Made by a program: the position numbers and the translations under genes. A DNA stretch of 64,000 nt from Membranipora membranacea (lineage: Eukaryota > Bryozoa > Gymnolaemata > Cheilostomatida > Membraniporidae): assembly GCA_914767715.1 (NCBI GenBank), contig OU612075.1:15500001-15564000 (forward strand), given 5' to 3'. Below, one piece after another: positions 25,201 through 38,400 of the stretch; position 1 is the first letter of the stretch, and each line of letters begins with the position of its first letter. The notes under the pieces were generated by a model that did no database searches, was not told the origin of the DNA, and saw only the letters and a program-made list of their open reading frames with translations.

Positions 25201-28200
25201 CTGGATCACATAGCCCATTACCATTACATGTTACATCGGCACAGTCATCCGCAGTAACGGCAGTACCTCCACCAGTGCCACCATCAGCTGGCACTGCCGC
25301 TGTCACAAAATCGGCACAAACCATATTAAAATAATCTTTCTGAGCTCTAATTTGGGCCTCTACTCGGAGTGGTCCTCTCTTCAATTTGCTGAAAAGAGGG
25401 AATCTTGAAAGCCGCTTATGAAAGAATAAAAAATGTGTCTTGATTCAGCATCGGCATCTTTGAAAAAACCCTGAGGGACAGTGTTTCAAAAACATTGCGG
25501 ACTTGAAAGTTGATTAATCTCAATTTTAGTGACTAAATTAATGAAAATTTCCATGAAATTTGTCCGCAATACAGGCAGAGATTTCTATGGTGCAGATTCT
25601 GAATCAAAAATCATTTTTATCCTATTATAAGCGGTTTTCGAGATAACCCTCTTTTCAGCTCCTTTTTCCTATGCGGCACGGGTAAAAAGTACCAAACTGG
25701 AGATGAAAACTCAAATTAGAGCTAAGAAAACTGTCTATAAGAAACTTAGAGGCTACCCAAAGCCCAAAGAATTTGATAGCCAGGCAGTTACTTATGATAA
25801 AGTTGTGTCAGATTTACATTGTAAAAAATTCGATGCTCTACTTGACATGAATTAGCACTTCCTGGAGACTCTGACATAATGCAGAGAATGAGTGTTACCT
25901 TCCCTCATGGAAGGCCTCTTTCCACCATCAATAATTCATGCCAAGTAGAGCATTGAGTTTTTTTACCATGCAAATGTGACACAAATTTATCTTAATTAAC
26001 TGCCTGACTATAACATGCTTTTGTCTTTGGGTAGTCTATAATATCAAAGTACATGTTTGTGAAAAAAAAATTTTTGTCTAGAGTCTGTTATGTTTTATTT
26101 GGAGCCGTATGTATTTGAGTAGCCCACAATGCAGTTTTCTAAAATTTTTGATGGGACTAATTTGGAATTTTTGATAACAATATTGTGTATGATTGACCTA
26201 ATCTTACAAAGTCACATCATCGGATATTGTTCACACACACTTTTATGATAGATTGATCACTTCGACAAATATTTCCCATCCCTAGTATCACAAATAAAAA
26301 AGATAAAATAATTGTGTAATGACCTTACTTGAACAGGTAGCTCCAGTGTAATCATCAGGACAATCACATATAGGGCACATGTCAAGATCAAGATGTGAGC
26401 AAGAGCCCCCATTTTCACAAATGTCACCATTAATATCATAACAGGCGGTGTCATCTCTGTCCTCGCAGCCATCTTGAAAATCCCAAATTGTATCCCCTGG
26501 GCATTTGCATATCCCAACTCCTGTTAAAAGTACATGTCATATGTATACCTCTACTCAATGCTCTACTTAACCACCACAACTACTTAACTCTACTTAACCA
26601 CTGTTAGAGCTCATTATCGCCTTCCCATAACAGGTGGGTACTGTAAAATATTAGCCATAAATAGCATTCCTAGAACTAGGAGTATAATGCTGGTTTTTTA
26701 TAATGTATTGTAGTACCTCCTTCATGACTTGATGCGATTCAGCAGTAAATACAACAGACAAAGATAAGTCTGGTATAGTTTAATTTACCTGAAGGCAAGT
26801 TTCTGATTGGTTGATTTTTCTCGCATATCAGATTTTGCTCATATCTCTTACAATCTTGATCTTCTCTGCATGGAGCATTTATCACTGAAAACAGTAGTGC
26901 ATATAGTTATACACTGTATCATTTGTAACATTGACTTTCATGGTGCCATGACAACAGTTGTTTATACCATCTCAAAAAGAATTATTTGATTACATGTGTG
27001 GAGGCAGAGAGATGTTTAATTATTTCCGCCACCACATCAGGGACGAAATGAAATGTAAATATAGTGTGCTAAATATGTGACTTTTGCAGTACAGGCCTGC
27101 TGGACACCAAAATACCGAAGTTAAAGAAGATGTTGAGTCTTTCTTGTTCCTCGAGGGTAGCAGGGTTACCGGCGGTGATTTGTGCGTCAGTTTCTATGAT
27201 GTTATTATCCCTTATAGCCCATATCTGGTCCGTCTGTTTGTCACCATCGGCCATCACATACTCAAGATTATTGCCCACCTTGTACAGCCACCTTTATACA
27301 AACAGAAACGTGGAAATGTGAATTCTGATAGTTTAAAGATAACAAAATGAGGCTTCAATCTCCGCACTGTCACCTCTTGAGGCAATTATTTTTAGAAACT
27401 GATCGTCAAAATCAGGGAGTGAAATCAATGGCAAAGAGCGGGGTCATTATTTCACTAGTACCATGAATAAACATCACCATTTTAACTGGTTCTTGGATTT
27501 CATACCTTGATTTTGACGGATCTAGCAAATTATATTCTGATTAGCTGAGATTTCTGGGATAAAACCCTAAATAAGTCATCTCAGAGCCACACATTATTCA
27601 ATGAACACATTCATTTCCAGAGTGGCAGCAGCAGCAGTTATAATAGGGCTGTAATAGGGCTTTTATGAAAATGAATGATTTTGGTAATTCAAAATCTTCC
27701 CACGGACAGCCATTTGAGCAATAATGAAAATTTGCAGTGGTTGGGGTTTTCTGAGGGGCAATGCAGTATTGTATTATATGGATTGGTCAATGATTTCCAA
27801 CAAACATGAACGGCAAGTTAGAATATTCCAAGGTCTATATTTGCATACAACCACAAGGAATGTTATACTCACCATGTTGTATCAGTGTCTGATAGACTTG
27901 ATTCTATTTTTAGATATGCCTGGTTTCCATCTAGCTTGTCGATATACTGGAAGCTTGCAGGATTTGCTCCCTGTTGGTAGAACAATTTCAAGTTGTATTA
28001 TTCTCATTAACGAGAGACTTTCATTTTTACAATAATGAATATTGTTATATGAAGAAGAGGCTTCGTCCTCCGGTTTAAATTAGAAGTGACTATTACTATT
28101 AGCTTATCCCCAAATCCTAATAAAAGTTTTGCTTATTTGAAATCATTACTTGTACTTGTCACATATACACTAATAAGAGCGGTCGGCATATACTCTTTCA

Positions 28201-29707
28201 CTTTACATAAGACACTATATTGTAGTAAATACTTACATCGCAGGTTGCTGATCTGTCAAAAGATTGGAGGCTATGTTTTTCAGCTGTTTCGCCATACACA
28301 AAGTGATATCCCTGTGTCTCATGATCAACGTCACAATCAGCATAAGGCTTAGCATAGTATGTACTGTAAGTTTCCAAATAATCATCAGTTCTATCGACAT
28401 TTGTTGGAATTATACAGTAAGCTGTTGGCTCCGACGTCATTCTCAGGGCATATATCATGGTGGGATCTGCAAAAAACGCAATTATATAATTTTGACAAAT
28501 TTAAAGTTTGATAATGATATGATAATTTCCTGGGCTTTCACTATCGATTTTATATCCGTTACTGACGCCACCTTAAAAACTATGGTTGGACAGCTTGACT
28601 CAGTCAAGGTATCCAATGTCAGAATCTGTTTTAGAATGTACAACTGACTTAATGAGAGCACATTGAATTAGAAGTTTTTCTGGAAAATTATCAAAAAAAT
28701 TATCATCTTCTAAAGCACAAACAACAAAACCTATTTAAACTAAAACTTTGGCAGCTGACGGATCTAACAATCTCTACACTTACATATACAGTAAGACATT
28801 CCAGGAGGCGCTAGAGCACAGAACTCTTTTGGTGTCACTCCGCGGATTGGTTCAAACCCTGTCTCACAAGTGACCTCAATGATTTGTCCGGTGGCAGAGA
28901 CAGAGTCTAGCCAGTTATGTGGATCGTTGCTGGTATCACTCAGAAAAGCTTCGCATTCTACAACATATATTCTGTTATAATCATTAATAGTTGAGTACGT
29001 GTATTAAGTTGTAGCTCATATGGCCCACGAAATGTGTGGGATTGCCGTCCCATGCGTTGTTAAATGAAAAAACCACGCTGTTTGGCATGCTACTAACTAT
29101 GCGTCTATTCAGAGACCAGCACTCTTCTGTCATTGGCCAGTTGGTACAAATGAGCGCATTTGATTGGTCATTGCTCCTTCCTCATTGCTCAGTTACTTGT
29201 TGTCTCAAGGTATGGGATGTGGGTGCGTGTGGCTATGGAGCCACGCCCACACGTGGCGTGTCAGACAATTCTTCCATTCTGTGGTCCTGTCTAGCGAGTC
29301 CGATATCACAGTTGTGATCGAAATGATCGTTTACAGCCATTACCAAGGTCAGAAGATACTACTATTTGACATGAAAACCTTGCGCAATAAATGGATTTAC
29401 AGTCTTAGTGCTCAGACCGCAGGAAGTTCTCTCAGTTGTTTGAGCACTTAGACAAGGATTTACACAGATCGAGTATATGACCTGTTTAGGGATTAATGCA
29501 AATACCACTGATGAAATATATACAATTATAGAATAGAACTTCTATTCTATAATTATATAAATTTCAGTAATAGAAGTGTGCAAAGTCAACAAAGAACATA
29601 AACAAACCTGTAACATTTCGCCTGTAGACTCCTTCCACACAACATGAGAGAGACAATATAACACTGAGTACGGCAGCAGCTGTTCTCCATGCTGATGAGT
29701 GTGTCAT
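22229..29707 (-). CDS. Gene A: secreted sushi/EGF/CxCW-domain protein
   Basis: Twelve exons in transcription order: 29707-29608, 28957-28784, 28466-28237, 27970-27873, 27291-27116, 26884-26789, 26520-26329, 25299-25120, 23627-23479, 23172-23060, 22781-22645 and 22419-22229, giving 611 aa. Residues 1-~29 are a signal peptide (MTHSSAWRTAAAVLSVILSL). Residues 34-91 form a sushi-like module with four Cys and a VTCETGF core. Residues 92-259 are an unrecognised three-exon module also found in genes C and E. Residues 260-355 hold a Cys-rich/EB-like segment and an EGF module. Residues 356-415 are an acidic EGF module and 416-548 a further unrecognised module with two paired-looking Cys. Residues 548-611 form the terminal CxCW domain. 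No membrane segment is seen, so it is probably secreted. The exon 11 donor (actt|gtaatt) is weak; without it the protein ends at 22631 and lacks the CxCW domain. It is the closest paralogue of gene C. Function unknown. Confidence 0.8.
23222..23362. repeat. Short tandem repeats (9-mer and 6-mer)
   Basis: About ten copies of 'gctgcataa/gctgcatta' at 23222-23310 are followed by 'tggaca' hexamers at 23333-23362. They lie in an intron of gene A and are absent from the equivalent intron of gene C. Confidence 0.8.
25338..26045. mobile_element. Composite hairpin element, copy in gene A intron 7
   Basis: 25338-25740 matches the long-inverted-repeat element at 39705-40205 ('ctgagctctaa', 'ataggataaaaat', 'cctttttcctatgcgg'). 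25745-26045 is a second hairpin bounded by 'ggctacccaaag' and its complement. The pair occurs in reverse at 17097-17830. The left end lies only about 40 bp upstream (in transcript sense) of gene A exon 8, where gene C has five extra EGF exons. Confidence 0.65.
27340..27635. mobile_element. Long-TIR hairpin element in gene A intron 4
   Basis: It has the inverted ends of the 48985-49300 family: 'gaaactgatcgtcaaaatca' on one side and 'tgattttgac' with 'agagtggcagcagcag' on the other. The paralogous intron of gene C carries the same insertion (about 43225-43590), so it predates the A/C duplication. Confidence 0.6.
29010..29305. mobile_element. MITE copy in gene A intron 1
   Basis: Diverged copy of the 13036-13375 element. 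It shares 'ggcccacgaaat', 'tctgtcattggccagttggtac' in part and 'gagccacgcccac'. It is absent from the equivalent intron of gene C. Confidence 0.6.
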
Positions 29708-31113
29708 CTTGTCTAAGTAGTGATAGAACAAGTTTTCAGCCCCAAGGTAACTCTTATATTCGCATCCACTCCCAGCAGTGTGCCAAGTCTCAACTGGACA
29801 TAGTCCATCCTTAGTAGTCGTCTGTGGCTTTCTATGGCTATTGTAAAAGCCACATCCTGTAGAGCTTTCTCATACATAGCCGGAGAAAAGCTTGAACATG
29901 ATATATACATAATGAGTGAGGCTGGCTTATTTATCAACCCTCATTACCAACAGCAAATCTTTATAAGAGCTCATTTCAGAAAAGTGTTAGATAAAAGGAT
30001 TTATAAAGTTTGTAAATTTAGTTCAATGTTCTTTTCACACCATTTTCTTTTTGTACGAAGGGTCATGGCCAGTGGTCACGACAAGTGATGGGACCCAAAG
30101 ACAACAAGCAAAACGGGTAAGAATACAAGATATGCGTCTTTTTATCACATAGAACTTGGATGTCTATGGTTATGCCCATCTAGCCTTGAAACTGCACAGT
30201 ATGTAATAGGAGACACAGATTATTACAGTCCATGTTAAAAGTGTAAAAGCTGCGTTTCATACACTATTAATGACAATGGCAGGGTCTTCCAATGAGAATA
30301 AGCAATATTTTTTCTAAAGCAAATTGTCACTATTGCTTTGCTCATTTGATCTTTCAAGGAATGAATATAGCTCCATTAATTTGTGAGCGATTTTAAGAAC
30401 AAGACCCGTAGTACGTCTTGCTCATCCAGATTGTGATTTCTGCTGTTTTTTAATTGAAAGACCCTCCTAAATATGGAGCGAGTTTTTATATATACGTCAT
30501 CACTGAGACATATTTCCGAAAAGTAGGAAGGAATAATGATTATGTCACAGCTTATCTTGAGTTGTCTTCCTTTCCGCTCTGAAGGGACAACTTCTAATGA
30601 TATTAAGTTGTGCAACAGCAGCATGGAGGATGGGAGCAGATAGCAGATAGAGGTATTCAATTTGAAAACAAAAGTAACTACATCCATATCGAGTTACACT
30701 TTTTGCTGTTCTATTTGATGATCAAACCCAAGCTGTCAGAAGAATAGGCTACGACCCTCAAAACCACCAACTCGGACCCACAATACCATTACTAAGGAGC
30801 TCCACTAATGAGCAAACTCATACATACATCATATTCTGTAAACTCGGCAGCTCAACAGCATCGATGGTGCTGGTAGTGATCATCTGAGAAAAATCATTGT
30901 AAATGATCATGTATTATTGATAAATTACCTTATAGACCAGTGTGCCCTTTGTAAACCGAACAAGCCATTTATATATTTGCTACTGTGGATGGCAAGTATG
31001 ACAATATAATGATTCACAATGAATTTTGATAATAATTTCTCTTTGTTATAAAAAGTTCACCTTGTTCCCCATTCACCGCCATTTGTTATAAAGAGTGAGT
31101 TATTTAAATTGTT
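29708..31113. other. Gene A upstream region (duplicated promoter)
   Basis: It contains the 5' flank of gene A. Blocks near the start codon ('tgtctaagtagtgatag', 'caaggtaactctta') and as far as 30870-31010 ('ccagtgtgccct') recur upstream of gene C (46781-48130). The block next to the ATG also recurs upstream of gene D (50408-50465). The duplicated unit therefore included about 1.3 kb of promoter DNA. No gene is seen here. Confidence 0.6.
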
Positions 31114-34100
31114 TTACGTTGATGGGGTTTGACATTCAGGCAGAACAGTGGGACAATCGATCGGAACTGCAAATACATCCACCATACATTTCCAACATTC
31201 ACAACCAATTCTGAATTCTCTGTTCCTCGTACGTGTATCCTTACATGATCGGGTGGTGAGCTGAAGAGCCGCTCTCGTATTAATCTCTCCAAATCTTGGC
31301 CTACCTACAACCAGAGACATGGACACATAGATGAGCACTGACATCACTGGAAGCAATCACCAATCAAATCACCTGTACAAGCATGTCACTGAAATTAAAA
31401 CAAGGGAATTTGGCCTCCTACGATTCAACAACTCAACGAAATTAAAGGCAAAGTGTATACATGTGACAAATCATGAGTCAGCTTTATACAGTATACTTGC
31501 TAGAGAGACATCTATTTAGGTTCTATGTGATATTATTTATTAAAAAGTAATTACAAGTGGTGAAGTCGTAGCGGAAGGTTCCAATTGTTGGGTCTGCGAT
31601 CGTCGGTCCGGTACAGTTATCTAATCTACCAGGTATATCATAGGCTATAAACGATACGTAATCTCTGAACGGCACAAGATTCTTAATCTCACTGAAAAAT
31701 AAAAGAAATCTGTGTGATGATTGTGGTTTATCAAAATTATACCCGAGAGAAGCTAATATCAGCTAGGGTCTTGTTTTAATGTTAGCTAGCTAGCTGAGGT
31801 GGAAGTCTATGTAATGTTGAGGAGTTAAGTAAATTTTTGCTAGCCTTAAACTTAGCTTTTTCCTGCTTGTGCGAAATGTACAAACTTTTACACCCGCGCA
31901 TACTTAACTCCTTAAGGGTAGATAAGCGATTCATTGGTATTATCAGCTTGTAAATACCCAAGATAATCTAGTATTTCCAGAGCGCATATGGCAAACGTTA
32001 AAAAAACCAAAATAAAATATCAATTCATCCATAGTTTAGAGTGAACTTACACTGTACCGATAGAGATTGGTTCATTACCATCTGTATCCTCTGTATAATC
32101 TATCTCCTGCCACTCCCCTCCATTCTTATTGAGCTCATAGTTGAGGCGTGTAGTGAGGTACAACTATAACACAAAAAAGAGAGCTTTTGTTACTTTTCTC
32201 ATCGTTTCTTACAGCCAGTGGAATCAGCTGTGATTAATATTGGCCAATAATGTCAAGGCTAAATCGCCTCTTTGACTTTTGAGTGTTTAATTAGCTCGAT
32301 ATCTCACAATTAATAGAATGAGAGCAGTTCACATTTTATGTCTGTTTATCACATGTAAATAATTCAGTATGTAATAGGCAGGAACAATGCATTAAACTGA
32401 CCGTGTAAGTAGGCCTAATATCTGCATCTTGAAGCTCAGGAGCACTAGCAGGGTAGAGGAATGTACTTGTGCGGTTGTAACTCAAGCTGGCCTCCGTACA
32501 ATCAGAATTGAATGTCGTCGACAGAGAGTGTATCCTTACTGGGTTTGTATCTACAATCAAATATAATAGAGGCTGCCTCAACTTAATCTAGACTAAACAA
32601 AAATTTAAGGTGTTGCGAGTTAATCCCATTGAGGTCAGTTCTCCTTTCAAAGGTGTGCCTTATAGCTGTGGGGTGCCTTATAACAGGGGCATTTTTATTT
32701 TTTCCGAGGGAGGTGCTTCACTTATAAGGCCGGTGCCTTATAAGTGAGGTATTATGGTACATTGTAAATCTACCGGGTCGGGTGCATGGTTTGAAGTGTC
32801 TAAGATTCTGAGATTTTCCAATCATCCAATCATCAAGACTTTGGTACCACTGTACACTAATATTAGAAAGTCAAATTCCTAGTCACAAATCCATCAATGT
32901 TCAGTCTACTGAGGACACTCAGTGTGTGTGGTATGATCACATGTCAAGAAGAGATACAACAGAAGCATCATACAGTCTGTTTTATGTTTACACGATCAAA
33001 TTACAACACAACACACTTTACTGAACCATGCGCTACCAAAGCGATCAAAGTTACATTGGACTGGACATCTCTTGACGTCAAAAAGACCATAAACATGTAT
33101 TTATATGGTTATTGGTTGTACCAATCAAGTGCTGTTGTGTGTTTTTTGAGTTGCTCTCATTTTGATGAACAAAATTTTTAAAGAAATGAATTCTTGGCAG
33201 GGTTTTGATCAGGTCTAGATACCAAAGTGGCCCAATAGGGTCTTCCAATGATTAGATCTACTGGGGTGGTGGTAAGCAAACCTCCTGCTACGGTCGTTGT
33301 GATTTGTTACTAGCATATAGTAGAGTAGAGTAGAGTGTGTAAGACATTATGTCTATGTCGATGAGAAGATACTTGATTTGAGTGTAAAAATGGTATCCAG
33401 GGTTGATCCTGCTATCGTAATGGTTTTCAACATACACTACTACCTGTCCATGTTTGTAACAGCAAGCTATGAACCAAATATGATTATAGAACAGGAATAA
33501 GACTAGTGGAGTATGTATACTTACTATTACAGTCGGTTCCGGACACATTACAGTCACATAGACATAGATATTCATCATTATCATCATCAGTATCTGAGCC
33601 AGCGTCTGGATCACATAGCCCATTACCATTACATGTTACATCGGCGCAGTCATCCTCCTCTATAGAGAAAAAGAGACTTAGTGTCAGAATTGTTGGATAC
33701 CCGAAAAGGACAACAACTGCTATCACAAACATTAAATGTTGCGAAAAAAGGATGCATATACTTTGTCATATATAGGAGCTTGCTACTAGTGTGTAGGGTT
33801 TTAAAAAAAGAATCTCATTGAGTGTGATGCACATTTGCCTCGGACAACAGTCTTTGCCCCATGAGCTGCGATATTTAACACGTCTCAGACGGCCAGAAGG
33901 GCAATGTTCAAGAAAATTGTGAATAAAGTGATCTTCATCAGAAAAACAGCACATGATAATGGATTTAGTTCTCTGTTCAACAATAGTGTTAAGGTCGCCT
34001 ACGTCAAGCCCTAAATTCTTGGCATCATTGAAAATTTTTCTCAATAATTTCTTGTCCTTAGCATATATGCTAGTGTGCAAAACAGGCAGACAATACATTA

Positions 34101-35386
34101 AGAGTGAAACTACAAAACTCTTGAACAGCATAGAAGCTAATGGCTTTGAACTCAGATACAAAAAGTTCTTTACAACATACATCCTTTGACTTGCTTTGCC
34201 AGTTAGTTTATACACATAATCCTCAAATCTCAGTTTGCTGTCAATGTCTACACCGAGGTATTTTACCTGTTCACAAAATGTTATTTCTGTGCCATCTAGA
34301 ATCAGTTTAGGTGTATCAGGTTTAAGACGTTGAGTAGAGAAAAGCATTTCCTTTGTCTTAGAAGCATAGAGAAGTAAATCTAAATCAGTACATCGTTTGG
34401 AGATTCTATTAATTTCAGAAAAATAATTACATAAGTCTAAATCATTACCAACTAATCCAATTACAAAAGTGTTATCTGCTACTGTGATATTCGACAGTTT
34501 AGATGTAATCCTGTTTGTATAGAGAGAGATAATAGTGGCGAGAGTACACTGCCCTGGGGAGTTCCTGTGTGAGTCAATATTGGTGCAGACAGTTGATTGT
34601 TGACCATTGTTTGCTGGACATGGTTACTCAAAAAGCTTGGGGTAGAAGGCTAAGCAAGATTATGCCTTTAATACTCAAATTAAAGTAGTTTAATCTCTGC
34701 AGAGTGAAGATCAAAGTGAGTCTGAGTTAGATCTCAGGTTTTACAAACATAGGATTAAAAGCTTGGCCCTCGCATAAAAGGCAGGCAGAGCGAGACAGGA
34801 AATCACAGTCAGCCCACTGGCTGTAGCGCAAACAAGTCATCTCTCTGACTTGTGTATGAGTTGTACTATGCTCAATGTGGTGAATTTGAGTAGTGAACGA
34901 GGGGCGGGTGCCTTGACGATAGCGACTTTGCGCCGATGAGTTGATGGAAAGCAAACCTCCCTGCACTGGTTTGGCTTAGAGTATAAGCATGAGAGTGATG
35001 GGGCGAACATCGTTGCACTGAAACAATGAAGAGTTAGCAGCCTCCCTGGTTGCGCAACAGCGTAAACACACCAATTATGTCAAACCACCGAAACTTACAA
35101 AATGCACTGAGGGATCGATGAGATTGATTGAGATGCTCAGCAACACACAGGGGTGGCTTCATGCTGCTGGGGCCGGCCATGAGGAGGTTGTACTAGAGAA
35201 GGCCTCGAAACAGCGTTTGACTCATGGTTTCTAGCTGAAGACCTGTGTGTTGTGCAGTGGTACGCGCACCACTGTATGTTGTATCCTATTACTCTGGTGT
35301 CAAGGTGTTGTAGCAGGGGTATTAGATACTCGACTCTGATGGTGTTGAATGCAGAAGAAAAGTCCAGAAATAAGCATCTTGCATAG

Positions 35387-35418
<32 letters not shown>

Positions 35419-38400
35419 TTTTATTGGCAGTCTATTTCATTCCATAGTTTAAGGCTGCTTTGTCAATAAAATGTGTGAAAGTTGTTGTTAGGCATAAGAC
35501 AGCATGTTGTGTTGATCTTGATGTTGTGTTGATCTGGCGGGAGGCAAACTGATGGCGGTCCATGGCTGTGTGTTAAGTAATGTATATTTTAAGTTGTCTC
35601 TCTTAACATTTTACATAGGCAGCTGGTTATGGCGATCGGGCGGTAGTCTTTGAGTTGTGTAGGTGTGGTGACTTTTGGTAGTGGTTTTATTCCAGCAGAT
35701 TTCCATAGCTTAGGTGTCGTATGTTGCTCTATAGATTTATTGAACAGTTTAGTGATAATAGGGGCTAGTTGGTAGGCACATATCTGAAGGACCTAAGGGA
35801 TTAATCCATCGGGTCCAGCTCCTTTCCTAGTGTTGAGTGTTTTTAGTTGTTTCAGTACAGTTTCTTCATTAACTTCAAATGGAGGAGTAGTCATTTTAGT
35901 TTCATCAAACTATGTGCTTGGTAATCCATGGTTTCTGTTTTGCGTGCTTTTTAAATGTTTTCTTTGGTATACACAGGTTCGTGCAGAAGTTTATATAGTC
36001 AGAGATCACATCTGTCTGTTTATCAATGCAGGTTTCGTCGAGAAGATTATCCCACAGGGTGATATCCAAACTAGCCTGTAGAGCTTCGCAGTTCTCATCT
36101 GTATATTTTCGGCATGTGACATATGAAGGTTTAGTTTTTGACAGAGGCTTGTAGCTAGGTATTAAGTGCATGACGTGGTGATCAGAAAGGCCCAGTTTAG
36201 CAAGTTGGTGGCAATGACTGTAGCCGTCTTTGATTCTAGTGAAGCATTATCCAGTATTTTATTATTCCGTGTAGGTTTCTTGATTATTTGGTAGCAGTTG
36301 TTGAGCTTGATTGGAAGTTGATTAAAGTCTCCCAGTAGGGTATTTAGTTTCAATTTCTTTTAGATGTTAAGTTATAGTGTTTATAGTCGAGGCGGTTGCA
36401 TCTTTAAGTCTTGTCCCGTGTAAGTCTTTGGTTGTCCCTGTAGTGGTCACAGAAGGTTTTTAAATATGGTAAGGTATTTCAGTTAATCTGCATATGTTTT
36501 TTCAACATAGCAGTATAAGACAGTTGGAGCGCTTTTTATACTGCAACACAATTTATTAGTATTTTGCCCTATTAGCTCTAGTACAACGAAGGTATAAATA
36601 TATGAATAATGTTTTTTTCTCATCAATGCCTTGATTTCACAGCAAGTCTGTCTCTGTCTGAAGATTGAGAAATAACAGTGCCTTAATGACGCAGCCAAGT
36701 TTATCTCAGTTCTGTAAATCATAATTTAACAACATGGCTCACTTGACTTCAACATCATACACCTGCAAGCTGCTAGCCTTAGTCAACAGCTAGGTAGGAG
36801 CAACCATGGTCACCTGAGGCAGTCACATGAGTTAAAGTGACACGATTGGCGAGGATAAATCAATTAGTTTTAATCAATCTAATCGATAGTTTTTTGTTAG
36901 GTTTACATGAAACATTAACTCACGATCACAATTCTGCCCGTTAAATCCGACGTCACAGCTACATGTATAACCTCCGCTCCCCATCTCACAACCTCCATTA
37001 CTACCACATGGACTATCCAAACATTCATCATAAGCTGTAAGAAAACCATATCCTATTTATCCATGTTAAATATATTCTTTATTTATATGACCTAACAGAA
37101 TAATTACACATGTGTATGTTTATTCTCATTTCTATATCTAGTATGAGCCAAGACAGACACCTGTTGCCAGGTCTATCTGAAATAATGAGTCACCTGGGCC
37201 TGAAGAGGTATACCTATAAACAGGCATGGGCAGGTGGGCAGATGGGCAGGTGGGCAGGTAGGATAAAAAAGACTGACGATCCATCTGCCCATATTTTGCA
37301 ATGTTAACTTACTACAGTCTGTTCCATCTCCAGTGTAGCCCGAACCCTCATAACATGTACAGGTATAAGATCCGTCTGTGTTTTCACATAAAGCGTCACC
37401 ATCACAGCCGTCAGAATCTTCATCGCATTCATCAATGTCTAGATAAATAAAGGATTAAAATATAAATATAGGATAAACAAAAATATAGGATAAAAATATA
37501 ATATATAGGATAAATATAGATACATATAGTTTCATTTTTTGTTTTGGTAAATTTTCTTTTTTTTGTACATCAGGGAGAAATCTGTGGAAGATGGTGAGTA
37601 CAAATAAAACTATATATACATAATAGGAGGGATGGACGTTTGTGCAGAACTTGATTAGAGAAAGTCGGAAAAAATGGTTTTGTAGAGCTGATTGTTTTAT
37701 TGGCCTCCTGCAGCCCACTTCATTAGGTAATTACATCAGTCGCTGTCTCCTCCCATCTCTCCTCCCATCTCTCACTTCTACTTGGCCACTTGGCTAGCTA
37801 AGGTTTGACAGTTGTTTCTGGCAGGCCTTTTTGAGCTGATAGCATTGTACAATAAGAGGATAATTGCCCAAAGTATTACCATTACTGTCAGTTGTGGTAG
37901 TTGAGAATCAATACCTCGTTAACCTCCACTAAATTTATAATATCTACACATAACATCTTGCCAAAATACCAACATACTAAGGGGACATTTGTGTATACAA
38001 CACACCTGGCTTAAGAACCACCTATTAAAAATACACTAACCCACAAATCACACATAACTGATAGATATCTAGAAACAAAACCATTTCCTGATGGCCATAT
38101 ACTCATATCTTGGTTAACAGTTTGGTCTATTTGTGGATTAAGAATTGTTCGATGAGTTCATTGATAGATTATTGATACACAGGACTTGTTACTCCTTGTC
38201 AATACATACCGGTACATGTCTGTCCATCTCCTGTATATCCTGAGTTACAATCGCAGGTGTACGATCCTTCTGTATTAGTACATGTAGCATCAGCATCACA
38301 TCCACTATCACATTCATCAATATCTGTATATATACATATTATATAATAATTAGTAGTAATAGTTAAGGGAAAGTCACGAGTCACTAAGGTGATTTCATTA

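Noticed and set aside
25079-25384. Gene A exon 8 extended upstream to a start codon as an independent gene (MKRGPLRVEAQ..)
   Set aside because: The upstream part lies in the transposon end. A 'gacag' acceptor at 25300 in the correct phase explains the exon.
33525-33732. Apparent signal peptide ([18 protein letters not shown]) just before the acidic EGF exon of gene C
   Set aside because: The stretch is the pyrimidine-rich intron end in front of a 'ctctatag' acceptor. Phase fits the preceding EGF exon (36924), so a separate gene starting here is less likely.
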